This document shows, one piece after another, positions 1 through 9,791 of a stretch of DNA of 64,000 bases. The notes beneath the pieces were generated by a model. The model did no database searches, was not told the origin of the DNA, and saw only the letters and a list, made by a program, of their open reading frames with translations. The translations under genes were made by a program, and so were the position numbers. This stretch comes from Achromobacter piechaudii NBRC 102461 (GTDB lineage Bacteria; Pseudomonadota; Gammaproteobacteria; Burkholderiales; Burkholderiaceae_B). The DNA lies in assembly GCF_001571245.1 (NCBI RefSeq), contig NZ_BCTK01000013.1, positions 248,001 to 312,000 of the forward strand, in the 5' to 3' direction. Each line of letters starts with the position of its first letter. Position 1 is the stretch's first letter.

Positions 1-2
1 CC

Positions 3-3000
3 GGCCGCGCCGTCGCATTCAACGACGTGATGCGCTACAGCTGGGGCGGCGACGTGATCCTGGAAAGCAGCCAGGGCAACATCCGGCAAGAGGGCGGGGC
101 GGTGATCGACCTGTCGGCGCAACAGAACAACGCGGGCACGTTGCGGGCCGACGCGTTGGCGTCGTCAGCCGGCGTGGTCGATCTGCAAGGCCGCATTCTT
201 GGGGCAAGCACGGGCCATTACGATGCGGGCGGCACGGCCGTGCCGTATCGCGCCGGCAGCATCGACGTGCGCGCCCAGCATCTGGGCGCGGCCGGCTCGT
301 TGAGCGCTGACTTTGACGCATTGAACCAACGGCTGAACGAGGGCGGCGTCTTTGGCGCGCGCAGCTTCCAGTTCAAACAGGGCAGCCTGACGCTGGGCAA
401 CGCGCTGCGCGCCAACGACATCAACCTGTCGATCGACGGCGGCAGCCTGACCGTGGCCGGCGTGGTGGATGGCAGCGGCGAACGCGTGGGGCGCATCCGC
501 ATGGCGGCGCGCGACGGGCTGACGCTGGCGTCCAACGCCGTACTGGACGCGCATGGCTCCGTGTTGCGAGTGGACAGCTACGGCAAGATCATCGACGCGC
601 CCAACCGCGCGGTGATTGAACTGAATGCCGGCAGCGGCGTGCTGACGCTGGCTGGGGGCGCGCGCATCGACCTGCGCCATGGCACGGCGGCCACGCCCGG
701 CATGGGCGCAGGCCAGCACGATGGCATGGCGCGCGGCACGCTGGACCTGCTGGCGCCGCGCATCGACGCGGCCGGCAACACCGGCATCAACGGCGGCGCG
801 GCGGCGACTCACGGCGATATCGCCATCGACGCGCGCGGGCCGCTCACGATCGAGGGCGCCAAATCCATTTCGCTGGTGGCGACGCAACGCTACGACGATG
901 CGCGCCCCGGCGATCCGGCGGACCGGGCCAGCGGGCGGGGCTATCAGATCATCGACCAGGCCTACCTGGACACTCTGCACAGCGACAGCACGACCTTCAT
1001 CCGCAATGCGTTGGCCAACGGCAATCTGCTGAACGCCAAGCTGGCCGGCTTGAACAACGCCGCCTACCGCGACGTGTTCCACCTGCGGCCGGGCGTCGAG
1101 ATCGTCAGCAGCACGGCCGATGGCGATCTGGTGGTGCAGGGCGATCTGGACCTGTCGCGGTATCGCTATGCCAGCCTCAATCCGCGTTCGCCGATGACCT
1201 CGGCCTATGGCTCCGGCGAGGCCGGCGCGCTGACCCTGCGCGCCAAGGGCAACCTGGACGTTTACGGCAGCATCAACGATGGCTTCGCGCCGCCGTCCGC
1301 CACGCCCGACGATGAGCATGGCTGGATTCTCGTACCCGGCGCGCAACCGTTCGGCGGCGACGTGGTCTTGCCGCGCGGCGGCGTCGAGCTGGTCGCGGGC
1401 ACCGAGTTTCCCGGTGGCAAGACGTTGAACTACGCGCTGCCCTTGCAGGCGACCACGCTGGCCGCTGGCACGCGCCTGCCCGTCGAAGCCGCGCTGAACC
1501 AGCCGCTGTCGATCGCGGCGGGCACGGTGCTGTCGGGCGACGTGCGCGACTCAGCAGGCCAGTTGCTGTACGCGGCTGGCAGCATACTCAAGCAGGCGGT
1601 CGATCTGCCGGTGGGCACGCGCCTGGGCGCGGGCACGCTGCTGACCGCGGGCACGGCGATGCAGGCCTTCACCTGGCCGGCCAACGTGGCGCTGCCCAAT
1701 CTGCACACCACGCAGGCCTATGAGCCCAACGTGCTGCTGATGGCGGGCGCGATCACGCTCAAGCAGGGCGCGTTGATTCCGTCGCAGGCCAAGCTGGTGT
1801 TTCCGGAAGGCGTGGACTATGTCGAGCTGCGGCCCGGCACGGCGGCGGACCAACGGCGCAATTGGGCGCTGGCGCAGATGTTGCCGGCCGGCAGCCAGTC
1901 CTGGTCGCTGCGGCTGGTGGCCGGCGCGGACCTGGGCGCGGCGGACCCGCTGCGCGTGCTGCCCGGGCCTGGCGCGGGCAAGCTGAATCTGGCGGACAGC
2001 CATTACAACGCCACGTTGACGGCCGGCGCCGGCCTGGTCTGGGGGCCGGAGGCCGAGCCGTCGGGCTTTGATCCCTACACCAAGGTGCCGGACGATCTGC
2101 TCTGGTTGTGCGACGTCGTCGAAGGGCTGTGCATGCCGCCGCCTCGTTGGGCCTGGGGTCCGGACAACTGGTTCGGGCACCCGGCCGGATCGCCCGTGGC
2201 GGAGGCCGATCTTGGGCTCTGTGAGCTGTCGACGGAGCAGTGCTACGAGAATAAATCGTCGACGACGGTTACCGCGCATACCCAGAATTTCAGCGTGCTG
2301 CGCACCGGTACCGGCGATCTGGATCTGGCGGCGGGCGGCGACATCAGCCTGATGTCGGCCTACGGCGTCTACACGGCGGGAACGCAGTCCACCGACGTGG
2401 CGGCCGCCTACCAGTTGCCGCGTGGCCGCTACGAAGCGACGGTGCTGGGCGATGCGCATTCCACCACCTACGAACCCTTCGTCACGGCGGGCGCCGGGTA
2501 TCAGGCCTGGTATCCGGAAGAAGGCGGCAACCTGGGCCTGTACACGGGCGGCGCGTTGCGCGGCGACGTATGGGGCCAGACGCGCGGCGCCACCTACGAT
2601 GCGCGCGTGATCGATCCCAGCGTGGGCATCGGCAACTGGTTGTGGCGCCAAGGATCCGGCAGCGCCAACGGCGGCGATACGCCGACCGCGTGGTGGATCA
2701 ACTTCGGCAGCTACGTCAAGGCGCCCGGGGAATTCAAGGACAACACGCCGCTGCTGGTGGGCTTCACGGGCTTTGGCGCGTTGGGCGGCGGCAACGTCAG
2801 CCTGCGCGTGGACGGTGACGCGGGCAACATCGAGTCGCGCGGGTCCCTGAGCAACCCGCGCAGCCAGGGCCTGATCGTGGCGGTGGGCAGCAGCGGGCGC
2901 GTCGCGGCCGACGGCAGCATCACGCTGACGGGCGGCGGCGATATCGACATGCGCGTCGGGGGCGGCCTGAACCCGACGCAGAACGCGCGCGGCCTGGTGT

Positions 3001-5552
3001 CTTCCACGGCGGGATCCACGCCGTACTACGGCGACCCCGCGCTGGACCTGCAAGGCGCGCTGATCAACCTGCGCGGCCATGCGGGGCTGTCTGGCGGCGC
3101 AGTCGGCGGACTGGATTTGCAGTACGGCAACCAGACGACCCAGCAGGACGCCAAGGACAGCCGTGGCTACGACCCCTACGTCTCGACGATGGCCAGCGCC
3201 ACGGGCGGACTGGTGCTGATTCCTGGCGACTCGGTCATGCGCGTGGATACGCGCGGCGATCTGGTCGTGGGCGGGGCCAGCGACCCCGGCCGGGTCGCGT
3301 TGCCCAACAGCACGCCGTACCGCATGACCGACGGAACCTTGCGCACGGGCGGCGGCTACAGCTGGTTTTCGATGTGGACGGAGAACACCGCCATCGAACT
3401 GTCCAGCGCGGGCGGCAACCTGACGCCCAGCCGGCAGACCTCGCATAGCGCGCAGGGCCTGAGCCTGCAAACCCGGCGCAATACGTCCGCGTCGGATGGA
3501 CGCTATCTGTATCCGTCGATCCTGCGCGCCACCGCCTATGACGGCAGCATTTATGCGGGCCTGTCGGCGGGCTATCTGAACAGCGAGCAGACGGGCCTGC
3601 CGTACTCGCTGACCTTGGCGCCGGGCATGCATGGCCAATTGGAAATGCTGGCGGGCGATTCGATTTACGCGGGCGGATACGCCATCAACCGTTCGGGCGC
3701 GGATCCGTCGAGCGTGGCGAACGTGCTGTCGCCGGCCTTTGCGGGCTACCTGTCCGAGGCCAACTCCAATGCGGCGCTGGGCAACAAGGGTGTGGACGGC
3801 ATCGCCGGCGACCGCTACACCCATTTCCCCCTGTTCTACTTCAATGCGCCGACGGCAGGCGAGGCGGGCTCCAACGCCGTCACGCGCTTCTACGCCCGCG
3901 ATGGCGACATCGTCGGGCTGCGCACGGGCGAGCTGCTGTCCGTCGTGCAGGGGCCGAACACCGGGCAGTCGTGGTACGAAGCGTCGGGTCCGGTCTGGAT
4001 GATGGCGGGCCGCGACATCGTGGCCTCCGGCACCGACACGGGCGTCAAGACCGACGTGCCGACGACCAATGGCATGAACTTCGGCGCGAGCGGCACGTCC
4101 GTGACGTCCACCGGCAATCTGTTCCTGCACCGCGATCCGCTGGACGTATCGCGGGTCTCGGCCGGGCGCGACATTCTGTACAGCTCGTTCCAGGTGGCCG
4201 GCCCCGGCGTGCTGGACGTGTCGGCGGGCCGCAACGTGCTGATGGCGGACCGCGCGTCCATCACCAGTCTGGGCGCGGTGCTGCCGGGCGATTCACGCCT
4301 GGGCGCATCGATTGCCATTCAGGCGGGCGTGGGCCCCAAGGGTCCGGATTACGCGGGCTTCATCGCTCGCTATCTGGACCCGGCCAAAGCGGCCGACCCC
4401 GGCCGCCCGCTTGTGGACCAGGGCTTGCCGTTCAAGACCTACGAGGCCGAGCTGCTGTTGTGGTTGACCCAGCGCTACGGCTTTGCCGGCAGCACGGACG
4501 ACGCACGCGCCGTGTTCGCGGCGCTGCCTGCCGAACAGCAGCGCATCTTCGCCCGCCAGGTTTATTTTGCCGAGCTGCGCGCCGGTGGCCGCGAATACAA
4601 CGACAAGACCAGCCCTCGCAATGGCAGCTATCTGCGCGGCCGCCAGGCCATCGCCGCGTTGTTTTCCGACGCGACGCCAGGCGCTTACGCAGGCGACATC
4701 ACCTTGTACGGCGCGGCGGGCATACGCAGCACCTTTGGCGGCGACATTCAGCTGATGACGCCCGGCGGGCAGCAGGTGTTCGGCGTGGAAGGCGTGGCGC
4801 CGCCCGCCACGGCCGGCATCATCACGCAGGGCGAGGGCAACATCCAGCTGTATGCACGCGGCAGCATCCTGCTGGGGCAGAGCCGCGTCATGACGACCTT
4901 TGGCGGCGACATCACCGCCTGGTCGGCCGAAGGCGACATCAACGCCGGCCGGGGGTCCAAGACCACCGTGCTGTATTCGCCGCCCAAGCGTGTCTACGAC
5001 GCGGTCGGCAACGTGACCCTGTCGCCCAACGCGCCCAGCACCGGCGCGGGCATCGCGACGCTGGCGCCCTTGCCGGAGGTGCCCGCGGGCGACGTGGACC
5101 TCTACGCCCCGTTGGGCACCATCGACGCGGGCGAGGCCGGCATCCGTGTGTCGGGCAACGTCAACATCGCGGCCTTGCAGGTGGTGAACGCCGCCAACAT
5201 CCAGGCCCAGGGAGACAGCGTGGGCGTGCCGGTCGCGGCGTCCGTCAATGCCGGCGCCCTGTCATCGGCCAGCGCGGCGGCCACTTCGGCCGTCAACGCG
5301 GCGGAAGCTTCGGCGCAGCGCGCACAGAACGAGGCGCGTCAAAACCAGCCTTCGGTCATCAACGTGCAGATCCTGGGATATGGCGACGAGCCGGTGGCGG
5401 GCGCTGCACCGGCCGCCGCGCCTGCGGGCTCGGCGGCGGCGCTGCCCAAGTACGACGCCGCCAGCGCCGTGCAAGTGCTGGGCGCCGGGGCACTGAACGC
5501 CAGCGAAACCGGGGGCCTGAGCGCGGAGGAAAAAAGCAGGCTGACGATGTGA
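3..5552 (+). CDS. Filamentous haemagglutinin-family exoprotein TpsA (5' truncated by window edge)
   Basis: The reading frame is open from the first bases, so the true start and the N-terminal TPS secretion domain lie upstream of the window. About 1,850 residues are visible. They are Gly/Ala/Asp-rich and full of short beta-helix-like units (GGDI, AGRDI, GNLxL), as expected of a surface adhesin exported by two-partner secretion. The middle and C-terminal half resembles the DUF3739 region of FHA-family outer-membrane proteins. The C-terminal ~120 residues are Ala-rich and contain NVQILGYGDEP, a block I associate with the end of this family. The transporter TpsB lies 230 bp downstream. Family assignment is confident; ligand and surface fate are unknown. 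Confidence 0.88.
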   Translation, partial: GRAVAFNDVMRYSWGGDVILESSQGNIRQEGGAVIDLSAQQNNAGTLRADALASSAGVVDLQGRILGASTGHYDAGGTAVPYRAGSIDVRAQHLGAAGSLSADFDALNQRLNEGGVFGARSFQFKQGSLTLGNALRANDINLSIDGGSLTVAGVVDGSGERVGRIRMAARDGLTLASNAVLDAHGSVLRVDSYGKIIDAPNRAVIELNAGSGVLTLAGGARIDLRHGTAATPGMGAGQHDGMARGTLDLLAPRIDAAGNTGINGGAAATHGDIAIDARGPLTIEGAKSISLVATQRYDDARPGDPADRASGRGYQIIDQAYLDTLHSDSTTFIRNALANGNLLNAKLAGLNNAAYRDVFHLRPGVEIVSSTADGDLVVQGDLDLSRYRYASLNPRSPMTSAYGSGEAGALTLRAKGNLDVYGSINDGFAPPSATPDDEHGWILVPGAQPFGGDVVLPRGGVELVAGTEFPGGKTLNYALPLQATTLAAGTRLPVEAALNQPLSIAAGTVLSGDVRDSAGQLLYAAGSILKQAVDLPVGTRLGAGTLLTAGTAMQAFTWPANVALPNLHTTQAYEPNVLLMAGAITLKQGALIPSQAKLVFPEGVDYVELRPGTAADQRRNWALAQMLPAGSQSWSLRLVAGADLGAADPLRVLPGPGAGKLNLADSHYNATLTAGAGLVWGPEAEPSGFDPYTKVPDDLLWLCDVVEGLCMPPPRWAWGPDNWFGHPAGSPVAEADLGLCELSTEQCYENKSSTTVTAHTQNFSVLRTGTGDLDLAAGGDISLMSAYGVYTAGTQSTDVAAAYQLPRGRYEATVLGDAHSTTYEPFVTAGAGYQAWYPEEGGNLGLYTGGALRGDVWGQTRGATYDARVIDPSVGIGNWLWRQGSGSANGGDTPTAWWINFGSYVKAPGEFKDNTPLLVGFTGFGALGGGNVSLRVDGDAGNIESRGSLSNPRSQGLIVAVGSSGRVAADGSITLTGGGDIDMRVGGGLNPTQNARGLVSSTAGSTPYYGDPALDLQGALINLRGHAGLSGGAVGGLDLQYGNQTTQQDAKDSRGYDPYVSTMASATGGLVLIPGDSVMRVDTRGDLVVGGASDPGRVALPNSTPYRMTDGTLRTGGGYSWFSMWTENTAIELSSAGGNLTPSRQTSHSAQGLSLQTRRNTSASDGRYLYPSILRATAYDGSIYAGLSAGYLNSEQTGLPYSLTLAPGMHGQLEMLAGDSIYAGGYAINRSGADPSSVANVLSPAFAGYLSEANSNAALGNKGVDGIAGDRYTHFPLFYFNAPTAGEAGSNAVTRFYARDGDIVGLRTGELLSVVQGPNTGQSWYEASGPVWMMAGRDIVASGTDTGVKTDVPTTNGMNFGASGTSVTSTGNLFLHRDPLDVSRVSAGRDILYSSFQVAGPGVLDVSAGRNVLMADRASITSLGAVLPGDSRLGASIAIQAGVGPKGPDYAGFIARYLDPAKAADPGRPLVDQGLPFKTYEAELLLWLTQRYGFAGSTDDARAVFAALPAEQQRIFARQVYFAELRAGGREYNDKTSPRNGSYLRGRQAIAALFSDATPGAYAGDITLYGAAGIRSTFGGDIQLMTPGGQQVFGVEGVAPPATAGIITQGEGNIQLYARGSILLGQSRVMTTFGGDITAWSAEGDINAGRGSKTTVLYSPPKRVYDAVGNVTLSPNAPSTGAGIATLAPLPEVPAGDVDLYAPLGTIDAGEAGIRVSGNVNIAALQVVNAANIQAQGDSVGVPVAASVNAGALSSASAAATSAVNAAEASAQRAQNEARQNQPSVINVQILGYGDEPVAGAAPAAAPAGSAAALPKYDAASAVQVLGAGALNASETGGLSAEEKSRLTM

Positions 5553-5611
5553 TCGCGGCGGCGCGCAGGGGCGGGCGACGTCCGCCGCTGCGCTCGCCGC
5601 GATTTTTTTTT
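5552..5611 (+). terminator. Rho-independent terminator after tpsA
   Basis: The 9-base arms ATCGCGGCG (5552-5560) and CGCCGCGAT (5595-5603) are perfect inverted repeats, and the second runs directly into a tract of nine T residues (5603-5611). The loop is long and GC-rich and can fold internally. The element separates tpsA from tpsB. Confidence 0.7.
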
Positions 5612-5782
5612 GATGAAGTTTTTCTTACAACGCGTGGGTCACGGCCAGCCAATACGTCTAGTAACAAGCAGAAGCCATGGACGTGGCGTTGCAGGCGGAA
5701 GCCGTAACGGGATTGTCGTAAAGCGCTGCACGGCAGGGGCCGGTATCAACCGGTTTTCACACAAGGAACTGAGTGCATCGTC

Positions 5783-7396
5783 ATGCATGATTTCGAAAGT
5801 AGGGGCAGCGCGTTGCGCGCCATATTGCGCCGCGCGCCGCACGCGTTTGCCTTGGCCATCGCCATCAATACCGCTTGGGCGCAGGCCGAGCCCGCAGACG
5901 CTGGCCGCCGCGTGAACATCAACGAATACATCGTGCGCGGCAACACCGTGCTGCAAGCCCGCGACATCGAACGCGCCGTCTATCCCTACCTGGGCCCGGA
6001 CCGCACGCTGTCCGATATCGAAGCGGCGCGCGAGGCCTTGCAGACCGTCTATCAGGAACAGGGCTATCAATCCGTCTACGTGGATCTGCCCGAGCAGCAG
6101 GTGGCCGATGGCATCGTCTTCCTGCAGGTGTCCGAAACCAAAATCGGCCGGGTACGGGTGGTGGGTGCGCAGCACTATTCGCCGCTGACGATCCGCGACG
6201 AGGTGCCCGCGTTGCAGGAGGGGCAGGTGCCCAACTTCAACCAGGCGCAGGCAGAACTGACCGGCTTGAACAAGGGCGCGAGCCGTCAGGTGGTGCCGCT
6301 GGTGAAGGAAGGGCGCTTGCCTGGCACCATGGACGTGGACCTGAAGGTGGAAGACAAAAGCCCCTGGCATGCCAGCGTCGGCTTGAACAATGACTACAGC
6401 GCCGACACCTCGCGGCTGCGCAGCACGGCGTCGCTGGGCTACGACAACCTGTGGCAACTGGGCCATTCCGTCAGCCTGACCTTCTTTACCGCGCCGCAGG
6501 AAACCGACAACGCCAAAGTGTGGTCCGGTTCGTACTCGATGCCGCTCGCGCCGCGCTGGGGATTGCAGTTCTCGGGCTACAAGAGCGACAGCAACGTCGC
6601 GACCCTCGGCGGCACCAACGTGCTGGGCAAGGGCTATTCGTTTGGCGTGTCGGCCATCTACACGATGGACCCGCAAGGCGACTGGAGCAATTCCCTGTCC
6701 ATCGGCCTGGACTACAAGAAGTTCGACGAGTCCACCCGGTTCGGCGCCAGCGAAGACCAGATCCCCATCAAATACCTGCCGTTCACGCTGGCCTACAACG
6801 GCTATCGCTATACCGAGTCGTCGCAAAGCAGCCTGGGGCTGTCGGTGGTGGGGGCCAGCGGCTCCTTCTTCAACCAGGGCAGCGACTGGAAGGAATTCGA
6901 CGACAAGCGCTATCAGGCCAACCCCAGCTTCGCCCTCGTGCGCGGCGATGGCACGCATACGCAAAACCTGTTCGGCGACTGGCAACTGGGCCTGCGCGGC
7001 GCATTCCAGCTGGCCTCGGGCGCGCTTGTCTCGAACGAACAGTTCTCGGCCGGTGGCGCGACCAGCGTGCGCGGTTACCTGGCGGCCGAACGCACGGGCG
7101 ATGACGGCATCCTGGCTTCGCTCGAATGGCGCACGCCGTCGCTGGCGCGCTGGCTGGGTCCGAACGTCAATGAATGGCGCTTCTACGCCTTTGCGGACGC
7201 CGCGAGCTTGCGCTTGCGCGACCCGCTGCCCGAACAGGATTCCCGTTATTCGCTGGCCAGCGTCGGCCTGGGCACGCGCCTGCAAATGATCGATTGGCTG
7301 TCGGGTTCCCTGGATTGGGGCTATCCGTTGAAAGACGGCCCCAACACCCGCAAACACGATCCCCGCCTGAACTTCAGCGTGCGCGCCAGCTTCTGA
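5783..7396 (+). CDS. ShlB/FhaC/HecB-family two-partner secretion transporter (TpsB)
   Basis: This 537-residue outer-membrane protein should export the upstream haemagglutinin. It has a signal peptide (residues ~1-34), two POTRA domains (~44-117 and ~118-195) and a 16-strand barrel to the C-terminus. The VRGY tetrad of barrel loop 6, diagnostic of the Omp85/TpsB superfamily, is at about residues 427-430. The last residue is Phe, as for BAM substrates. An AAGGAA ribosome-binding site precedes the ATG. It starts the co-directional run that continues into the ExbB/ExbD/TonB genes 34 bp later. Confidence 0.95.
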   Translation: MHDFESRGSALRAILRRAPHAFALAIAINTAWAQAEPADAGRRVNINEYIVRGNTVLQARDIERAVYPYLGPDRTLSDIEAAREALQTVYQEQGYQSVYVDLPEQQVADGIVFLQVSETKIGRVRVVGAQHYSPLTIRDEVPALQEGQVPNFNQAQAELTGLNKGASRQVVPLVKEGRLPGTMDVDLKVEDKSPWHASVGLNNDYSADTSRLRSTASLGYDNLWQLGHSVSLTFFTAPQETDNAKVWSGSYSMPLAPRWGLQFSGYKSDSNVATLGGTNVLGKGYSFGVSAIYTMDPQGDWSNSLSIGLDYKKFDESTRFGASEDQIPIKYLPFTLAYNGYRYTESSQSSLGLSVVGASGSFFNQGSDWKEFDDKRYQANPSFALVRGDGTHTQNLFGDWQLGLRGAFQLASGALVSNEQFSAGGATSVRGYLAAERTGDDGILASLEWRTPSLARWLGPNVNEWRFYAFADAASLRLRDPLPEQDSRYSLASVGLGTRLQMIDWLSGSLDWGYPLKDGPNTRKHDPRLNFSVRASF

Positions 7397-7430
7397 GCGC
7401 ACGCGACTTTTCCATCCCGGAGTCTTACTC

Positions 7431-9347
7431 ATGCAACGCCTATTGATGCTCCTGCTGACCGTGTTGGCCGGCGTCTTGCCGTCCGCCGCCAATGCCTGGT
7501 GGCAACCGGACTGGCAGTACCGCAAGCAAATCACCGTCGACAGCACCGCGCAGGGCATGCCGCTGGGCGGCGCTGCCGGCCGCACGCCGCTGCTGGTGCG
7601 CCTGCATACCGGCAATTTCACCTTTGACGGCATCAACGAGAAGGGCGCCGACATCCGCTTCGTGGCGGCCGACGACCAGACCGTGCTGAACCATCAGCTG
7701 GAGTCGTTCGACCCCTTGCTGGGCATGGCACTGGTGTGGGTGGACCTGCCCGATCTGGCCGACGGCCAGCGCCAGGACATCTGGATGTACTACGGCAACC
7801 AGAAGGCGCCGGCGTCCGCCAACGGGCAACTGAGCTTTGACCCGAACTACACGCTGGTCTATCACTTCGACGGCGCGGCTGGCGCGCCGCCGCGCGACAC
7901 CACCGCCTACAGCAACCATGGCCAGACGCCCACGGGCGCGGCGGTTGACGGCGTGATCGGCCGCGCCGCGCAGTTCACGGGCAACGCGCCCTTGATGCTG
8001 CCCGCCAGCCCCTCGCTGGCTATTCCCGCCGCGGGCGCGTTTACGTTCAGCGCCTGGGTGCGCGCCGACCAGCCGGCCGGCGAACAGCTGGTCTATGCCC
8101 GCCGCGATGCCGGCAACTCGCTGCTGATCGGCATCAACCAGGGCGTGCCCTTCGTGGAAGTGAACGGCCAGCGCAGCCAGCCCGGCCAGCCGCTGACGCC
8201 CGCCGCCTGGCAGCACCTTGCCGTGTCGGCCGATGGCAGCCAGGTACACCTGTATGTGAACGGCCGCGCGACCGCATCGCTGGCCGCCAGCCTGCCGCCG
8301 CTGGCCACGCCCGCCGCGCTGGGTGGCGATGTGCCGCTGCCCGCCGTTGCCGCCGCGCCGGCCACGCCCGCCGTCGATGGCGCGGCGTCGGCCGACGCCG
8401 CCACGGCTCCCGCGCCGCGTCCGGTGTACGCGCCGTTCGTGGGCGCGATGGATGAAGTGCGCCTGTCCAAAGTGGCGCGTCCGGCAGCGCTGATCCATGC
8501 GGATGCCGCCTCGCAGGGCGCGGAGTCCCGGCTGGTGGCCTATGGCGCCGACGAAGAGCAGTCGGGCATGGGCTTTGGCGGCCTGGGCTTCCTGCTCAAG
8601 GCGGTGCCGCTGGACGCGTGGATCATCATCGGCGTGCTGGTGCTGATGATGGTGCAGTCCTGGATCATCATGTTCAGAAAGAGCCGCAACGTGGCCCGCG
8701 TGTCCGCCGCGAACGAGGCGTTCCGCGACAGCTTTGCGACGGTTGGCCAGCGGCTGGAACTGCTGGCCGATGACACGGCCCTGGCTCAACGGCTTGCCAA
8801 CGCATCGCTGTGGCGCCTGTACCGCGTGGCCATCAACGAAATCCGCACGCGTCGGGCCCAGGGCGCCGACACCACGTCGATCTCGGCCGCCACCATCGAA
8901 GCCATCCGCGCATCGATGGACGCCGTGCGCACCAAGGAAAACCTGGCGCTGGGTTCCAAGCTGGGCTCGTTGTCCAACGCGATTGCCGGCGGCCCCTACA
9001 TCGGACTGCTGGGCACGGTGCTGGGCATCATGGTCGTGTTCCTGGGCACCGCGATGGCGGGCGACGTGAACATCAACGCCATCGCCCCGGGCATGGCCGC
9101 CGCCTTGCTGGCAACCGCGATGGGCCTGTTCGTGGCCATCCCCGCGCTGTTTGGCTACAACCGCCTGGTGTCGCGCAACAAGGAAGTCAGCGCCGACATG
9201 CGCGTGTTCGTCGACGAATTCATCACGCGCCTGGCCGAAGTGCACGGCGAAACGCAAGCGCAGGAAGCGGCCCACCGCCCCGCCACGCGCGCAGCGGCCG
9301 AACGCCCGGCCATGCGCGAGGCGCAACCCGCGTCCGCAGAAGCGTAA
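7431..9347 (+). CDS. DUF2341/LamG-like domain fused to MotA/TolQ/ExbB proton channel
   Basis: This is a 638-residue fusion. Residues 1-22 are a signal peptide. Residues ~25-130 look like DUF2341 (starting WWQPDWQYRKQITV). Residues ~140-355 look like a concanavalin/LamG jelly roll (FTFSAWVRAD, WQHLAVSADG, GAMDEVRLSK) interrupted by an Ala/Pro-rich loop. A membrane helix lies at ~394-415, and an ExbB/TolQ channel follows with two more helices at ~523-545 and ~553-577. The layout fits ExbB topology, with the N-terminus in the periplasm, so the lectin-like part should be periplasmic. ExbD and TonB genes follow directly. The role is inferred: energising an outer-membrane process linked to the TPS system. 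Confidence 0.85.
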   Translation: MQRLLMLLLTVLAGVLPSAANAWWQPDWQYRKQITVDSTAQGMPLGGAAGRTPLLVRLHTGNFTFDGINEKGADIRFVAADDQTVLNHQLESFDPLLGMALVWVDLPDLADGQRQDIWMYYGNQKAPASANGQLSFDPNYTLVYHFDGAAGAPPRDTTAYSNHGQTPTGAAVDGVIGRAAQFTGNAPLMLPASPSLAIPAAGAFTFSAWVRADQPAGEQLVYARRDAGNSLLIGINQGVPFVEVNGQRSQPGQPLTPAAWQHLAVSADGSQVHLYVNGRATASLAASLPPLATPAALGGDVPLPAVAAAPATPAVDGAASADAATAPAPRPVYAPFVGAMDEVRLSKVARPAALIHADAASQGAESRLVAYGADEEQSGMGFGGLGFLLKAVPLDAWIIIGVLVLMMVQSWIIMFRKSRNVARVSAANEAFRDSFATVGQRLELLADDTALAQRLANASLWRLYRVAINEIRTRRAQGADTTSISAATIEAIRASMDAVRTKENLALGSKLGSLSNAIAGGPYIGLLGTVLGIMVVFLGTAMAGDVNINAIAPGMAAALLATAMGLFVAIPALFGYNRLVSRNKEVSADMRVFVDEFITRLAEVHGETQAQEAAHRPATRAAAERPAMREAQPASAEA

Positions 9348-9356
9348 GGAGCAGCC

Positions 9357-9776
9357 ATGGCTTCCGTATCCACTTCCCAGGACGATGATGACGACGCGCC
9401 CGTGGACGGCATCAACATCACGCCGCTCGTCGACGTGTTGATGGTCGTGCTGGTCATGTTCATCCTGACCGCCACCGCGCAGATCGCCGGCATCAAGGTC
9501 AACCTGCCCAAGGCCAGCTCCACCATGGCCCTGTCGCAACCCAAGACCAAGGCCATTTCCGTCAACGACGCCGGCCAGGTATTCCTGGACGCGTACCCCG
9601 TGACCTTGCCCGAGCTGGAAGACCGGCTGCGCACCGAAAAGGCGCTGAACCCCGACTTCCCGGTGATCGTGCGCGGCGATGCCGCCGTGCAATACCAGAA
9701 GGTCGTGGAAGTGCTGGACCTGCTGCGCCGCCTGGAGCTTGCTCAGGTCGGCCTGGTTACCGGCAAGCCGCAATAA
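9357..9776 (+). CDS. exbD: ExbD/TolR-family biopolymer transport protein
   Basis: A 139-residue protein with a short acidic cytoplasmic N-terminus, a single membrane helix (residues ~24-44) and a periplasmic ExbD/TolR domain. Asp26 in ITPLVDVLMVV sits at the position of the proton-relaying Asp of ExbD/TolR. It pairs with the ExbB-like fusion 10 bp upstream and the TonB-like gene 15 bp downstream, forming a complete three-gene Ton-type energy module in one transcript. Confidence 0.93.
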   Translation: MASVSTSQDDDDDAPVDGINITPLVDVLMVVLVMFILTATAQIAGIKVNLPKASSTMALSQPKTKAISVNDAGQVFLDAYPVTLPELEDRLRTEKALNPDFPVIVRGDAAVQYQKVVEVLDLLRRLELAQVGLVTGKPQ

Positions 9777-9791
9777 GGCGGGATCAACGTC

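Noticed and set aside
1551-4130. 859-codon open frame on the minus strand
   Set aside because: It is entirely antisense to the haemagglutinin gene, with low-complexity Arg/Ala/Gln composition and no family resemblance.
3971-5707. 578-codon plus-strand frame overlapping the end of tpsA
   Set aside because: An out-of-frame, Arg/Gly-rich shadow of the tpsA reading frame with no independent features.
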